Shown: piece by piece, positions 26,326 through 36,132 of the stretch
How positions within the stretch are numbered: the stretch's first letter is position 1
Layout: every line of letters begins with the position of its first letter
Assembly (NCBI RefSeq): GCF_014205765.1
Contig: NZ_JACIIZ010000021.1
Location: 32,966-96,965, forward strand
Source: Nitrospirillum iridis
GTDB taxonomy: Bacteria > Pseudomonadota > Alphaproteobacteria > Azospirillales > Azospirillaceae
DNA: 64,000 nt
Direction of reading: 5' to 3'
Notes under the pieces: model-generated
Told to the model about the DNA's origin: nothing
What the model saw: only the letters and a program-made list of their open reading frames with translations
The model's database searches: none
Program-made: the position numbers and the translations under genes

Positions 26326-27141
26326 ATGGCTGACATCACGATCGACGCTCTGACCTCTGGCGACCTGCGCATGGGTAGCTTGGAGGTCCGCCTCGCCGAG
26401 ACCAACGCCGAGGTTGAGGCCGCCCAGGCCGTCCGCTTCCAAGTCTTCTATGAAGAGATGGAAGCGCACCCCACGCCGGAAATGGCGCGCCTGCGCCGCG
26501 ATTTCGATGACTTCGATCCGCTGTGCGATCATCTGCTGGTCATCGACCATGCCCGGGGCGCCGGCGCCGCCGGGGTGGTCGGCACCTACCGCCTGATCCG
26601 CCGGTCCGCCGCGGCCCGCGCCGGCTCCTTCTACTCCAGCGACGAATACGACATCGCGCGCCTGGAAGAGTACCGGGGCGAAATCCTGGAGCTGGGGCGG
26701 TCCTGCGTTGACGCCGCCTATCGCAGCCGCCACGCCATGCAGCTGCTGTGGCGCGGCATCGCCGCCTATGTGGCGATGCACGACATCCACCTGCTGTTCG
26801 GCTGCGCCAGCCTGCCGGGGACGGACCCCAAGGCCTTGGCCCTGCCGCTGTCCTATCTGCACTACCACCACCTGGCCCCGCCGGCCCTGCGCCCGGTTGC
26901 CCTGCCGCACCGCTATGTCGACATGCGCCTGATGGCGGAACACGACGTGGACGCGCGCCGCGGTTTGGCCCTGGTGCCGCCGCTGATCAAGGGCTACCTG
27001 CGTCTCGGCGGTTTCGTCGGCGATGGCGCCGTGGTCGACCATCAGTTCAACACCACGGACGTTTCCATCGTGGTGAAGACCGACATGATCACCGACAAAT
27101 ACCTGCGCCATTATGAGCGGCGCGGGTCGGCCATGATCTGA
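26326..27141 (+). CDS. olsB: L-ornithine N-alpha-acyltransferase
   Basis: 271 aa protein of the GNAT-like OlsB/hemolysin family. It would attach a 3-hydroxyacyl chain from ACP to ornithine, giving lyso-ornithine lipid. Features: VRLAETNAEVEAAQAVRFQV at the N-terminus, GTYRLI, and ELGRSCVDAAYRSRHAMQLL in the catalytic region. It is 38 bases ahead of an OlsA-type acyltransferase; that pairing identifies the pathway better than either gene alone. Ornithine lipids replace phospholipids under phosphate limitation. Confidence 0.88.
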   Translation: MADITIDALTSGDLRMGSLEVRLAETNAEVEAAQAVRFQVFYEEMEAHPTPEMARLRRDFDDFDPLCDHLLVIDHARGAGAAGVVGTYRLIRRSAAARAGSFYSSDEYDIARLEEYRGEILELGRSCVDAAYRSRHAMQLLWRGIAAYVAMHDIHLLFGCASLPGTDPKALALPLSYLHYHHLAPPALRPVALPHRYVDMRLMAEHDVDARRGLALVPPLIKGYLRLGGFVGDGAVVDHQFNTTDVSIVVKTDMITDKYLRHYERRGSAMI

Positions 27142-27179
27142 TCCTGTCCGCGTCACCTGTATCCGGAGGAGGGCATTCC

Positions 27180-28049
27180 ATGGCGATCGGCTCCCCCCGT
27201 GCCGGTTCCCTGCGCCTGGCCCTCTACCTGGCGTGGACCTTCCTGTGCATTCCCGTGCAGGCGGCGCTGGTGTCGCTGAACCTGCCGGGGCAGGCGCGCT
27301 TCCCCCGCTTCTACCATCGGGTCTGCTGCCGGCTGATGCTGGCGCTGGACGTGGACGTGGTGGGTGAGCGCTCAGTGGGCCGGCCCACCCTGTTCGTGTC
27401 CAACCATTCATCCTACCTGGACATCCCGGTGTTGGGCTCGGTGCTCGACTGCTCCTTCGTCGCCAAGTCCGAAGTGGGGATGTGGCCCCTGTTCGGCCTG
27501 CTGGCCAAGCTGCAGCGCACGGTGTTCGTGAACCGCGCCAACCGGCGGGAGGCTGGCAAGCAGCGCGACGACATGGCTGGCCGCCTGGTCGCCGGCGACA
27601 GCCTGGTGCTGTTTCCCGAGGGCACCAGCAGCGACGGCAACCGTGTCCTGCCGTTCAAGACGGCGCTGTTCGCCGTGGCGAACACCCAGGTGAACGGCCA
27701 TCCCGTGGCGGTCCAGCCGGTCAGCGTGGTCTGCACCCATCTGGACGGCCTGCCCCTGGGCCACGAGCTGCGGCCGCTGTACGCCTGGTACGGCGACATG
27801 GAACTGCCGCCCCACCTGTGGCAGATGATCGGCGCCGGGCGCCTGCGTATCCGGGTGGAGTTCCACCCCGTGGTGTCGCTTGAGGATTTCAGTTCCCGCA
27901 AGGCGCTGGCCGACCATTGCTTCCAGGTCGTGGCCGCCGGTGTCGATCGTGCCGTGTCCGGCCGGTGGTCGCGCCCGCTGCGCCCGGCCCGGCCGGTTGG
28001 CGGTCCGGCGGTCGGCGTGCTGCCGGGTGCCACGGCGGGGACGGCTTGA
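27180..28049 (+). CDS. olsA: Lyso-ornithine lipid O-acyltransferase (PlsC family)
   Basis: 289 aa membrane-associated acyltransferase. The catalytic NHSSYLD has the HxxxxD motif (His76, Asp81); FPEGTSSDG is the second substrate-binding block. A hydrophobic helix spans about residues 11-33. The ribosome site GGAGGAG is 9 bases before ATG. PlsC paralogues can also make phosphatidic acid; following olsB favours the ornithine-lipid role. Confidence 0.85.
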   Translation: MAIGSPRAGSLRLALYLAWTFLCIPVQAALVSLNLPGQARFPRFYHRVCCRLMLALDVDVVGERSVGRPTLFVSNHSSYLDIPVLGSVLDCSFVAKSEVGMWPLFGLLAKLQRTVFVNRANRREAGKQRDDMAGRLVAGDSLVLFPEGTSSDGNRVLPFKTALFAVANTQVNGHPVAVQPVSVVCTHLDGLPLGHELRPLYAWYGDMELPPHLWQMIGAGRLRIRVEFHPVVSLEDFSSRKALADHCFQVVAAGVDRAVSGRWSRPLRPARPVGGPAVGVLPGATAGTA

Positions 28050-28149
28050 TCCCGGCCAGGGCCGTGCCCCACGGCGGCGGCCAGGGGACGGGCCCGTCTT
28101 GACCATCCCCACCTTGACTAACACCCGTGGCCGCCTAATGTTACGGCCA

Positions 28150-28179
28150 GCGCGCCAGCCCAGGGCCGGCGCGCCTTTT
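28150..28179 (+). terminator. Probable terminator after olsA
   Basis: GCGCGCC (28150-28156) pairs with GGCGCGC (28168-28174), followed by CTTTT. Confidence 0.4.
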
Positions 28180-28234
28180 GCGTTCGTGCGGTGCTTGCGG
28201 CCGGGGTCATCCGGGCCGCGACAAGGAGTTTGGT

Positions 28235-29692
28235 GTGGCGACCTCGCGTAAGAAGCTGTTCATCAAGACCTATGGCTGCCAGATGAACGTTTATGACAGC
28301 GGCCGCATGGCCGATGTGCTGGCGCCGCTGGGCTATGAACCGGCGGAGGAGGCGGAGGGGGCCGACATGGTCATCCTCAACACCTGCCATATCCGTGAGA
28401 AGGCGTCGGAAAAGGTCTATTCCGAACTGGGCCGCCTGCGCCTGCAGCAGCAGGACAAGGCGGTGCGGGGCGAGCGTATGATCATCGCCGTGGCCGGCTG
28501 CGTCGCCCAGGCCGAGGGGGCGGAGATCATGGCCCGCGCCCCCCATGTCGACATGGTGTTCGGGCCCCAGACCTATCACCAGCTGCCCGAGATGGTGACC
28601 CGCGCCGTGCGCGGCGCCGGCGGGGTCATCAACACCGATTTCCCGGTCGAGAGCAAATTCGACCTGCTGCCGGGCGAGGGCGCCACGCCGCAAGGGCCGT
28701 CGGCCTTCGTCTCGGTCCAGGAAGGCTGCGACAAGTTCTGCACCTTCTGCGTCGTGCCCTATACCCGGGGCGCCGAATATTCCCGCTCCGCCACCCAGAT
28801 CCTGGAAGAGACGCGGCGCATGGTGGCCAACGGCACGGTGGAGATCACCCTGCTGGGCCAGAACGTCAACGCCTACCATGGTGAAGGCCCCGATGGCGGC
28901 ACCTGGGGGCTGGGCCGGCTGATCCGCGCGCTGGCGGAGACCGACGGGCTCGCCCGCATCCGCTACACCACCTCCCACCCCCGCGACATGGACGACGATC
29001 TGATCCGGGCGCATGGCGAGGTGCCGCAGCTGATGCCCTTCGTCCATTTGCCGGTGCAGAGCGGGTCGGACCGCATCCTGGCGGCCATGAACCGCAAGCA
29101 CACGGCCGACGACTACCGCCGCATCGTCGACAAGCTGCGCGCCGCCCGTCCGGGCCTGGCCCTCAGCAGCGACTTCATCGTCGGCTTCCCTGGTGAGACG
29201 GCGGAGGATTTCGCCGCCACCCTGCGCCTGATCACCGACGTCACCTACGCCAGCGCCTATTCCTTCAAGTACAGCGCCCGTCCGGGCACGCCGGCCGCCA
29301 CCATGGCGGAGGGGCGGCTGACCGAGGAGGACAAGTCCGCGCGGTTGGAGGCGGTGCAGAACCTGCTGGCCGAACAGCAGCGCGCCTTCAACGGCCTGTC
29401 GCTGGGCACGGTTCAGCCGGTGCTGTTCGACCGTCGGGGCAAACTGCCCGGCCAGTTGCTGGGACGCGGCCCCTTCATGCAGGCCGTGCACGCCCACGCG
29501 CCCGATCGCTTGCTGGGCCAGGTGGTGCCGGTGCGCATCACCGCCGCGTCGGCCAGCAGCCTGGGGGGCGAGGTGGTGACCGCCGAGACGGTGCACGGGC
29601 GTGAAAGCGCGCTGTCGGCCATCGCCGCCGACCCGCCCCCCCACTCGCCCGCCCATTCGCATCCCACTGGCACCCAGGAGGTGACCGCGTGA
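28235..29692 (+). CDS. miaB: tRNA-2-methylthio-N6-dimethylallyladenosine synthase MiaB
   Basis: Radical-SAM methylthiotransferase acting on A37 of tRNAs. 485 aa. The N-terminal UPF0004 domain has the auxiliary cluster cysteines in [22 protein letters not shown] and AVAGCVAQ. The radical-SAM motif is [16 protein letters not shown] (CxxxCxxC), and a TRAM domain closes the protein. GTG 28235 is chosen for its AAGGAG 6 bases upstream. It overlaps phoH by 4 bases and leads the miaB-phoH-ybeY-corC-lnt run. Confidence 0.95.
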   Translation: MATSRKKLFIKTYGCQMNVYDSGRMADVLAPLGYEPAEEAEGADMVILNTCHIREKASEKVYSELGRLRLQQQDKAVRGERMIIAVAGCVAQAEGAEIMARAPHVDMVFGPQTYHQLPEMVTRAVRGAGGVINTDFPVESKFDLLPGEGATPQGPSAFVSVQEGCDKFCTFCVVPYTRGAEYSRSATQILEETRRMVANGTVEITLLGQNVNAYHGEGPDGGTWGLGRLIRALAETDGLARIRYTTSHPRDMDDDLIRAHGEVPQLMPFVHLPVQSGSDRILAAMNRKHTADDYRRIVDKLRAARPGLALSSDFIVGFPGETAEDFAATLRLITDVTYASAYSFKYSARPGTPAATMAEGRLTEEDKSARLEAVQNLLAEQQRAFNGLSLGTVQPVLFDRRGKLPGQLLGRGPFMQAVHAHAPDRLLGQVVPVRITAASASSLGGEVVTAETVHGRESALSAIAADPPPHSPAHSHPTGTQEVTA

Positions 29693-30762
29693 CCACAGCG
29701 TCCGGAACGGACCCGCGCATCGACCTGCAATTCGATGACAACCGCCTGCTGCCCCTGCTGTTCGGCGAACATGAACAGTATCTCAGCCGCATCGAGCGCC
29801 AGTTGGGGGTCAACCTCATCAGCCGCGGTAACTGCCTGACCATCAGTGGGCCCGAGGACGCCGCGGGTGCCGCCCGCGCCGCCCTGGACGCCTTGTGGGA
29901 ACGGCTGAAGCGCGGCATGGATGTCGGCCCGGCCGAGGTCGACGCCGCCATGCGCATCGCCACCGGCGTCGATGCCGAGAGCCGGGGCCGGGCCCTGGCC
30001 TCCATCACCCGGCCCGAGGCGGTATTGAAGACCCGCCGCCGCGACATCACCCCCCGGTCCCCGACCCAGGCCGCCTATCTGAAGGCGCTGGCGGAGAACG
30101 AGCTGGTGTTCGGCCTGGGCCCGGCCGGCACGGGCAAGACCTACCTCGCCATGGCCCAGGCCGTGTCGCTGCTCATCACCGGCCGGGTGGACCGCATCGT
30201 CCTGTCCCGCCCGGCGGTGGAGGCGGGGGAGAAGCTGGGCTTCCTGCCCGGCGACATGCGGGAGAAGGTGGACCCCTACCTGCGCCCGCTGTACGACGCG
30301 CTCTACGACATGCTGCCGGCGGAACAGGTGACGAAGCGCCTGGGCTCCGGCGAGATCGAGGTGGCGCCGCTGGCCTTCATGCGGGGCCGCACGCTGGCCA
30401 ACGCCTTCGTCGTGCTGGACGAGGCGCAGAACACCACGCCCATGCAGATGAAGATGTTCCTGACCCGCCTGGGGGAGGGCAGCCGCATGGCCATCACCGG
30501 TGACTTGAGCCAGGTGGACCTGCCCAACGGCGTGAAATCCGGCCTGTGCGAGGCGGTGGAGGTGCTGGAAGGCGTGGAGGGCGCGGCCTTCGTCCACTTC
30601 TCCGTCGCCGACGTGGTGCGCCATCCGCTGGTTGGCCGCATCGTCGACGCCTATGACCGGGCCGACGCCCGTCGCAAGCGCGTGGAAAAGATGGGTCGGG
30701 GCGGGTCCCTGTCCGCCGATACGCTGTCCGCCGATACCCTGCCGGCGGAGATCGAGGAATGA
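29689..30762 (+). CDS. PhoH-family ATPase (PhoL/YbeZ)
   Basis: 357 aa. The P-loop is [14 protein letters not shown] (about residues 142-155), Walker B is [20 protein letters not shown], and GDLSQVDLP is present. This is the YbeZ-type PhoH that partners with the RNase YbeY in rRNA processing. The GTG start overlaps the miaB stop codon, and its own end overlaps ybeY. The tail holds the short repeat [14 protein letters not shown], encoded by a near-direct 15-base repeat. Confidence 0.92.
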   Translation: MTTASGTDPRIDLQFDDNRLLPLLFGEHEQYLSRIERQLGVNLISRGNCLTISGPEDAAGAARAALDALWERLKRGMDVGPAEVDAAMRIATGVDAESRGRALASITRPEAVLKTRRRDITPRSPTQAAYLKALAENELVFGLGPAGTGKTYLAMAQAVSLLITGRVDRIVLSRPAVEAGEKLGFLPGDMREKVDPYLRPLYDALYDMLPAEQVTKRLGSGEIEVAPLAFMRGRTLANAFVVLDEAQNTTPMQMKMFLTRLGEGSRMAITGDLSQVDLPNGVKSGLCEAVEVLEGVEGAAFVHFSVADVVRHPLVGRIVDAYDRADARRKRVEKMGRGGSLSADTLSADTLPAEIEE

Positions 30763-31355
30763 CCATGGGTACCGCTGGGCCGGAGGCCCTGGAGATCATC
30801 GTCGAGGTCGAGGCCGGCGACTGGGAGGCCACCATCCCCGGCGTGGCCGATCTGGTGACCGCCGCCGCCCGCCGCGCGCTGCGCCAGGCGCTGGCCGTGG
30901 ACGCCGATGCCTTGCCGGACGGGGAGGGCGAGGTCTCCATCCTGCTGTCCGACAACGCCGCCGTGCGGGTGCTGAACCATCAGTACCGCGGCAAGGACAA
31001 GCCGACCAACGTGCTGTCCTTCCCGATGCTGGACGAGGATGGGGAGGGGGATGATTTCGAGCTGCCGGAAGGCATGGAGCGCCCGCCCTATCTGCTGGGC
31101 GACATCATCCTGGCATATGAAACCTTGATGACCGAGGCGGCGGAACAGGGCAAACCTGTGGCCAACCACTTGACCCACCTTGTGATCCATGGCGTGCTTC
31201 ACTTATTGGGCTATGATCACATTGAGGACGCCGAGGCCGAGACGATGGAACGGCTGGAGACGGCGATCCTGGCGGACATGGGCATAGCCGATCCCTACCG
31301 GGACGGTGCCGGCCCCACCCGCGAAGACCCTCAGAGCGAAGAGACCCCGCACTAA
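30759..31355 (+). CDS. ybeY: Endoribonuclease YbeY
   Basis: 198 aa zinc metallo-RNase that matures 16S rRNA and takes part in ribosome quality control. The metal site [20 protein letters not shown] has the H-x3-H-x5-H pattern; PTNVLSFPM is the other hallmark. It carries a roughly 15-residue acidic insertion ([14 protein letters not shown]) and a disordered acidic tail. ATG 30759 overlaps the phoH stop; ATG 30765 is the alternative. Confidence 0.94.
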   Translation: MTMGTAGPEALEIIVEVEAGDWEATIPGVADLVTAAARRALRQALAVDADALPDGEGEVSILLSDNAAVRVLNHQYRGKDKPTNVLSFPMLDEDGEGDDFELPEGMERPPYLLGDIILAYETLMTEAAEQGKPVANHLTHLVIHGVLHLLGYDHIEDAEAETMERLETAILADMGIADPYRDGAGPTREDPQSEETPH

Positions 31356-31358
31356 ACG

Positions 31359-32285
31359 ATGGCCGATCTTTCCGACAGTCGAACGCCCCGTGACGACGGG
31401 GCCGAAGATCATGGGTCGCTGACCCAGCAATTCCGGGGCTGGTTGCGCGCCGCCCTTGGCGGACGCGTGGACCCCACCTTGCGCGACACGATCGAGGAAT
31501 TGATCGAGGAGACCAGCGCGGACGAAACCTCCGTCGGCGGTAACGAGCGCACGCTGCTGACCAATATCCTGAAGCTGCGTGGCCGCACCGTGGTCGACAT
31601 CATGGTGCCCCGGGCGGACATCCTGGGTATCGAGGTCTCGATCAGCCTTACGGATTTGATCCGCCGCTTTTCAGAGGACGCGCATTCGCGCATGCCGGTC
31701 TACCGGGAAACCCTGGATGACGTCCTCGGCATGGTCCACATCAAGGACATCCTGGCGGTGGTGGCGGACCAGCGGCCGTTCGATCTGCCGTCCATCGTGC
31801 GCGAGGTGCAGATCGTGGCGCCCAGCATGCCGGTCCTGGACCTTCTGCTGCACATGCGCCAGGCGCATCAGCACATGGCCCTTGTGGTTGACGAATTCGG
31901 CGGCATCGACGGCTTGGTCACCATCGAGGATTTGGTGGAGGAGATCGTCGGCGAGATCGAGGATGAGCATGACGACGCGGTGCAGCCGCGCCTGATCGAG
32001 CGTCCCGACGGCACGTTGATCGCCGATGCCCGCCTTCCCCTGGAGGATTTCGAGGCCCGCGTCGGCCCCGTGCTGGATGAGGATGAGCGGGAGGAGGTCG
32101 ACACCCTGGGCGGCCTGGTCTTCTCGCTGGCCGGCCGCATTCCCCGCCGGGGCGAGACCTTGGTGCATCCCTCGGGCATCGAGTTCGAGGTGATGGACGC
32201 CGATCCACGCCGCATCAAGCGGCTGCGTGTCCGCAACCTGCCCGCCGGCACCGGCCAGGACACGTCCCTGGCGGCCGGGTCGTGA
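31359..32285 (+). CDS. CorC/HlyC-type CBS-domain protein
   Basis: 308 aa, lacking the membrane DUF21 domain of full-length CNNM-type proteins. The first CBS follows VDIMVPRADILGIE and contains RMPVYRETLDDVLGMVHIKD; the second has HMALVVDEFGGIDGLVTIED. A CorC_HlyC C-terminal domain follows. Implicated in magnesium/cobalt efflux and envelope functions; the family's exact role is unsettled. Starts 3 bases after ybeY. Confidence 0.9.
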   Translation: MADLSDSRTPRDDGAEDHGSLTQQFRGWLRAALGGRVDPTLRDTIEELIEETSADETSVGGNERTLLTNILKLRGRTVVDIMVPRADILGIEVSISLTDLIRRFSEDAHSRMPVYRETLDDVLGMVHIKDILAVVADQRPFDLPSIVREVQIVAPSMPVLDLLLHMRQAHQHMALVVDEFGGIDGLVTIEDLVEEIVGEIEDEHDDAVQPRLIERPDGTLIADARLPLEDFEARVGPVLDEDEREEVDTLGGLVFSLAGRIPRRGETLVHPSGIEFEVMDADPRRIKRLRVRNLPAGTGQDTSLAAGS

Positions 32286-32320
32286 CGGACACCCTCCCAT
32301 AACCGGAGACCACCCTTATC

Positions 32321-33997
32321 GTGAGCCTGCCTGACCGTCTGGCCCGCCTCGCCACCCGTATGCGCGCGGCGGGCCGCTGGCGCCGCCTGGGCCTTGCCGC
32401 CCTGCTGGGTGGGCTGGCCACCCTGGCCATGCCGCCCGTCAACGCCGTGCCGGTGCTGTGGCTGGCCTTTCCGGGTCTGATCTGGCTGTTGGACGGGGTG
32501 GAACGCCCCGCCGCCGCCTTCTGGACGGGTCTGGCCTTCGCCTTCGGCCATTTCGTCCTGGGCCTTTATTGGGTGGGCGCGGCCCTGCTGGTCTTTCCCC
32601 GCTTCTGGCCCATGCTGCCCTTCGCCGTGGCGGGCCTGCCCCTGCTGCTGGGCCTGTTCGTCGGCACCGGCACGCTGCTCTGGTGGGGGCTGGTCTGCCG
32701 TTTCCGGCTGGGGGCCCCGGGGGGCGGGCCAGCGGGCGGTGTGGCCCGCTGCCTGCTGTTCGCCGTGGTGTGGACCGTGGTGGAATATGTCCGCGGCCAT
32801 GCCTTCACCGGTTTCCCCTGGAACCTGATGGGCTATGTCTGGGTGGGCCTGCCCGGTCCCGCCCAGGTCGCCTCGCTCATCGGCGTGTACGGCCTGTCGC
32901 TGCTGACGGTGCTGCCGGCCAGCCTGATGGCGACCGTGGCGGACGGTGGGCGCCGTCCCTGGGCGGCGCCGGCGGCGGGTGTGGCCCTGGTGGCTGTCCT
33001 TGCGGCTTACGGCATCGCCCGCGTTCCCGCCGGCGAAGCCCCGCTGGTGCCGGGCGTCACCCTGCGCCTGGTGCAGCCCAACATCCCTCAGAGCGACAAG
33101 TGGAACGCCGACGCCGAGCTGGACCATGTCCGCCTGCTGTTGGCGCTGTCACGCCAGGCCCAGCCACCCGGCGCGCCCCCCATCACCACGCTGGTGTGGC
33201 CCGAGACGGCCGTACCCTATCTGCTGGAGGATGAGCCGGAGCTGTTGAAGGCCGTGGGCCAGGTGACACCCCCGGGCGGGCTGACCCTGACCGGCAGCCT
33301 GCGCCTGACGCCGGGCGACGCCCCCGGGGCGGAAGACCATACCGACACCTACTGGAACAGCCTGGTGGTGGTGAACGACCAGGGCCAGGCGCTGGGCCAC
33401 TATGACAAGTCCCACCTGGTGCCCTTCGGCGAATACACGCCCTTGCGCCGTTGGCTGCCGCTGCGGGCCGTCGCGATGGTGTCGCCATCCAATTCCATCA
33501 TGGGCGCCGGTCCGGGACCCGCCACGCTGGATCTGCCCGGTCTGCCGCCCGCCAGCCCGCTGATCTGCTACGAGGTCATCTTCCCCGGCAAGGTGACGGC
33601 GCAGGTGGCGGGGACGGCGGATGCGTCAAAAGGGCGCGCTTCCCCGGAACGCCCCCAGTGGCTACTGAATGTCACCAACGATGCCTGGTTCGGCCGCAGC
33701 GCGGGGCCCCATCAGCACCTGGCCATCGCCACCATGCGCGCCATCGAGGAAGGGCTGCCCCTGGCGCGGGCCGCCAACACCGGTATTTCGACGGTGGTAG
33801 ATCCCTATGGACGGGAACTGGGCCATTTGGCGCTGGGCAGCCGGGGTGTGCTTGATCTTCCGTTACCTCGGGCTACGCCCCAGCCTACATCTTATGCCCG
33901 ATGGCATGACGCCCCCTTGGCTGCTTTACTCTTGGCCGTATTGGGCGTTATCTATTTTTTCACGCTTCGGATGTATCAGGGTAGGCAGTGCCCTTGA
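32321..33997 (+). CDS. lnt: Apolipoprotein N-acyltransferase
   Basis: Inner-membrane enzyme adding the third acyl chain to lipoproteins. 558 aa from GTG 32321. About six or seven transmembrane segments fill the first 230 residues. The periplasmic nitrilase domain has the catalytic triad Glu295 (WPET), Lys363 (YDKSHLVPFGEY) and Cys416 (LICYEVIFPG). A C-terminal transmembrane helix follows. An insert near residue 430 (VAGTADASKGRASPERPQ) is longer than usual. Confidence 0.95.
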   Translation: MSLPDRLARLATRMRAAGRWRRLGLAALLGGLATLAMPPVNAVPVLWLAFPGLIWLLDGVERPAAAFWTGLAFAFGHFVLGLYWVGAALLVFPRFWPMLPFAVAGLPLLLGLFVGTGTLLWWGLVCRFRLGAPGGGPAGGVARCLLFAVVWTVVEYVRGHAFTGFPWNLMGYVWVGLPGPAQVASLIGVYGLSLLTVLPASLMATVADGGRRPWAAPAAGVALVAVLAAYGIARVPAGEAPLVPGVTLRLVQPNIPQSDKWNADAELDHVRLLLALSRQAQPPGAPPITTLVWPETAVPYLLEDEPELLKAVGQVTPPGGLTLTGSLRLTPGDAPGAEDHTDTYWNSLVVVNDQGQALGHYDKSHLVPFGEYTPLRRWLPLRAVAMVSPSNSIMGAGPGPATLDLPGLPPASPLICYEVIFPGKVTAQVAGTADASKGRASPERPQWLLNVTNDAWFGRSAGPHQHLAIATMRAIEEGLPLARAANTGISTVVDPYGRELGHLALGSRGVLDLPLPRATPQPTSYARWHDAPLAALLLAVLGVIYFFTLRMYQGRQCP

Positions 33998-34099
33998 GAT
34001 GTCCATGGTCGGATGTCCCCGTCCCGGGGCATGGACGCCCAGGTTGACGATTTCGCGGTCCATGATCGCGCGTTTGTCACCAGGGTCCGGCGCGGGACT

Positions 34100-34117
34100 G
34101 TGATCATCTGGGATCAC
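34100..34117. promoter_or_regulatory. Operator-like dyad in the gap before the XRE regulator
   Basis: GTGATC, six bases, GATCAC, a perfect 6-bp-arm inverted repeat 155 bases before ATG 34273. The 33998-34272 gap also holds an unsupported 45-codon open frame (34031-34168) and a possible -35 element TTGACC near 34210. Confidence 0.35.
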
Positions 34118-34272
34118 GCGTCCAAGGTGGGGAGGGTTTTCCCCCTTTGGACAAGCGGCGGACCATAACAAGGGCCGGGGAGCGGGACGGTGGGATGCGG
34201 GCCACGTGCCTTGACCACCCCGGAACGCTTGTCTTAGGGTCGTCATCGATCCGTAACGTAAGGATTTGGATC

Positions 34273-34743
34273 ATGGAGAGTGTAATTGGGGCCCGTCGTT
34301 CCACCGGTGGGCGGCCTCGGATCGGAAAACCCAACCCGATCGACGTTCATGTCGGCAGCCGCGTGCGCCTGCGCCGTACCCTGCTGGGCATGAGCCAGGA
34401 AAAGCTGGGTGAAGCCATCGGCCTGACCTTCCAGCAGGTGCAGAAGTACGAACGCGGCGCCAACCGCATCGGCGCGTCGCGCCTGTTCGACCTGTCCCGC
34501 GTGCTGGACGTTCCGGTGTCCTTCTTCTTCGACGACATGGCCGGCGACACGCCGGGCGACGTCGTGGATGAGGTCCTGTCGCCGGACATGGGCTTCGACG
34601 CCGACCCGATGGCCAAGCGCGAGACGCTGGAACTGGTCCGCGCCTATTACCGCATTTCCGATCCGGCCGTGCGCAAGCGCCTGTTCGAGCTGACCAAGGC
34701 CGTCGCCAATTCCGGTGCCGATTCCGTGACCGACGTGGCGTGA
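34273..34743 (+). CDS. XRE-family transcriptional regulator
   Basis: 156 aa. The helix-turn-helix (about residues 28-82) has MSQEKLGEAIGLTFQQVQKY with the recognition helix FQQVQKYERG, followed by FFFDDM. A C-terminal helical region holds ETLELVRAYYRISDPAVRKR. This is the conserved regulator found next to metK in many alphaproteobacteria, resembling Caulobacter/Rhizobium HipB-like cell-envelope regulators. ATG 34273 has AGGA 8 bases before it. Confidence 0.9.
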   Translation: MESVIGARRSTGGRPRIGKPNPIDVHVGSRVRLRRTLLGMSQEKLGEAIGLTFQQVQKYERGANRIGASRLFDLSRVLDVPVSFFFDDMAGDTPGDVVDEVLSPDMGFDADPMAKRETLELVRAYYRISDPAVRKRLFELTKAVANSGADSVTDVA

Positions 34744-34780
34744 CAGGGCCTGCCCCTTGACCATTCTGTGGAAGCCTGCG

Positions 34781-34823
34781 AAAAAACGCCGCCCGGGTGT
34801 GTAAGCCTGGGCGGCGTTTTTTT
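34781..34823 (+). terminator. Intrinsic terminator between the XRE gene and metK
   Basis: ACGCCGCCC (34786-34794) pairs with GGGCGGCGT (34809-34817), followed by T7. Confidence 0.9.
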
Positions 34824-34877
34824 CGATATCACATACAGTCGGTCGTAAATAGCCGTCGTAAATTAGCCGAGGCGCCC

Positions 34878-36038
34878 GTGGCCCACTCCAATTACGTCTT
34901 CACCAGCGAGTCCGTTTCCGAAGGTCATCCGGATAAGGTTTGCGATCAAATCTCCGACGGCGTGGTCGATCTTTACCTGGCCCAAGACCCCTACGCCCGC
35001 GTGGCGTGCGAGACCTTGGCCACCACGAACCGCATCGTCATCGCCGGTGAGGTGCGCGGGCCGGAAGGCCTGCTGAAGGAGGTCGAGGGCGTCGCCCGCG
35101 ACACGGTGAAGGCCATCGGCTATGAGCAGGAAGGCTTCCACTGGCAGACCGCCGAGGTGCAGATCTACCTGCACGCCCAGTCCGCGGACATCGCGGTCGG
35201 CGTCGACGCCGCCGGCAACAAGGATGAGGGTGCGGGCGACCAGGGCATCATGTTCGGCTACGCCTGCCGTGAGACCGACGACCTGATGCCGGCGCCCATC
35301 CATTATTCCCACCGCATCCTGAAGTCGCTGGCCGACGCCCGCCATGGCGGCGTGAAGGAACTGGGCCCCGACGCCAAGAGCCAGGTCAGCCTGCAGTACG
35401 TGGACGGCAAGCCGGTGCGCGCCACCTCCGTCGTCGTCTCCACCCAGCATGCCGATGGCCTGGACCAGGAAGCCGTGCGCGAGATCGTGCGCCCGCATGT
35501 CCTGAAGGTCCTGCCGGAAGGCTGGATGTGCGATGAGGCCCACTTCTACGTCAACCCGACCGGCCGCTTCGTCATCGGCGGCCCGGACGGCGATGCCGGC
35601 CTGACGGGCCGCAAGATCATCGTCGACACCTACGGCGGTGCGGCACCGCACGGCGGCGGCGCCTTCTCCGGCAAGGACCCGACCAAGGTGGACCGCTCGG
35701 CCGCCTATGCCGCGCGCTACCTGGCCAAGAACGTGGTGGGCGCCGGCCTGGCTGACCGCTGCACCATCCAGCTCAGCTACGCCATCGGCGTCTCCCATCC
35801 GCTGTCGGTCTACATCGACACCGCCGGCACCGGCCGGGTGGATGAGGAGAAGCTGTCCGACGTGCTGCGCCAGCTGATGAACCTCAGCCCCCGCGGCATC
35901 CGGGAGCATCTGAAGCTGAACCGTCCCATCTACGCCCGCACCGCGGCCTACGGCCATTTCGGCCGCACGCCCGAGGCCGATGGCGGCTTCTCCTGGGAGA
36001 AGCTGGACCTGGTGGACGAGCTGAAGCGCGCGTTCTAA
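34878..36038 (+). CDS. metK: S-adenosylmethionine synthetase
   Basis: Makes SAM from ATP and methionine. 386 aa. [25 protein letters not shown] and [16 protein letters not shown] are the metal-, methionine- and phosphate-binding signatures. The GTG start at 34878 is fixed by the family N-terminus ([18 protein letters not shown]), with GAGG upstream. Only about 55 bases separate it from the preceding terminator, too little to show a recognisable SAM riboswitch. It connects to the SAM-II control of metZ and the MTA salvage genes in the window. Confidence 0.97.
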   Translation: MAHSNYVFTSESVSEGHPDKVCDQISDGVVDLYLAQDPYARVACETLATTNRIVIAGEVRGPEGLLKEVEGVARDTVKAIGYEQEGFHWQTAEVQIYLHAQSADIAVGVDAAGNKDEGAGDQGIMFGYACRETDDLMPAPIHYSHRILKSLADARHGGVKELGPDAKSQVSLQYVDGKPVRATSVVVSTQHADGLDQEAVREIVRPHVLKVLPEGWMCDEAHFYVNPTGRFVIGGPDGDAGLTGRKIIVDTYGGAAPHGGGAFSGKDPTKVDRSAAYAARYLAKNVVGAGLADRCTIQLSYAIGVSHPLSVYIDTAGTGRVDEEKLSDVLRQLMNLSPRGIREHLKLNRPIYARTAAYGHFGRTPEADGGFSWEKLDLVDELKRAF

Positions 36039-36058
36039 GTTTCTTCGTCCTGATGCCG

Positions 36059-36102
36059 GGGCCTTGGCGGATCGGAAGGATCGGCCAAGGCCCTTGGCTT
36101 TT
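36059..36102 (+). terminator. Terminator between metK and trmB
   Basis: GGGCCTTGGC (36059-36068) pairs with GCCAAGGCCC (36084-36093); TTGGCTTTT follows. Confidence 0.7.
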
Positions 36103-36132
36103 CCGCCCCCCGCTTTCATTCCTGATCGCATC

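Noticed and set aside
34031..34168. 45-codon open frame before the XRE regulator
   Set aside because: No ribosome site and no recognisable similarity; too short to support alone.
34824..34877. Possible SAM riboswitch before metK
   Set aside because: Only 54 bases between terminator and start, without the conserved core of any SAM class I know.
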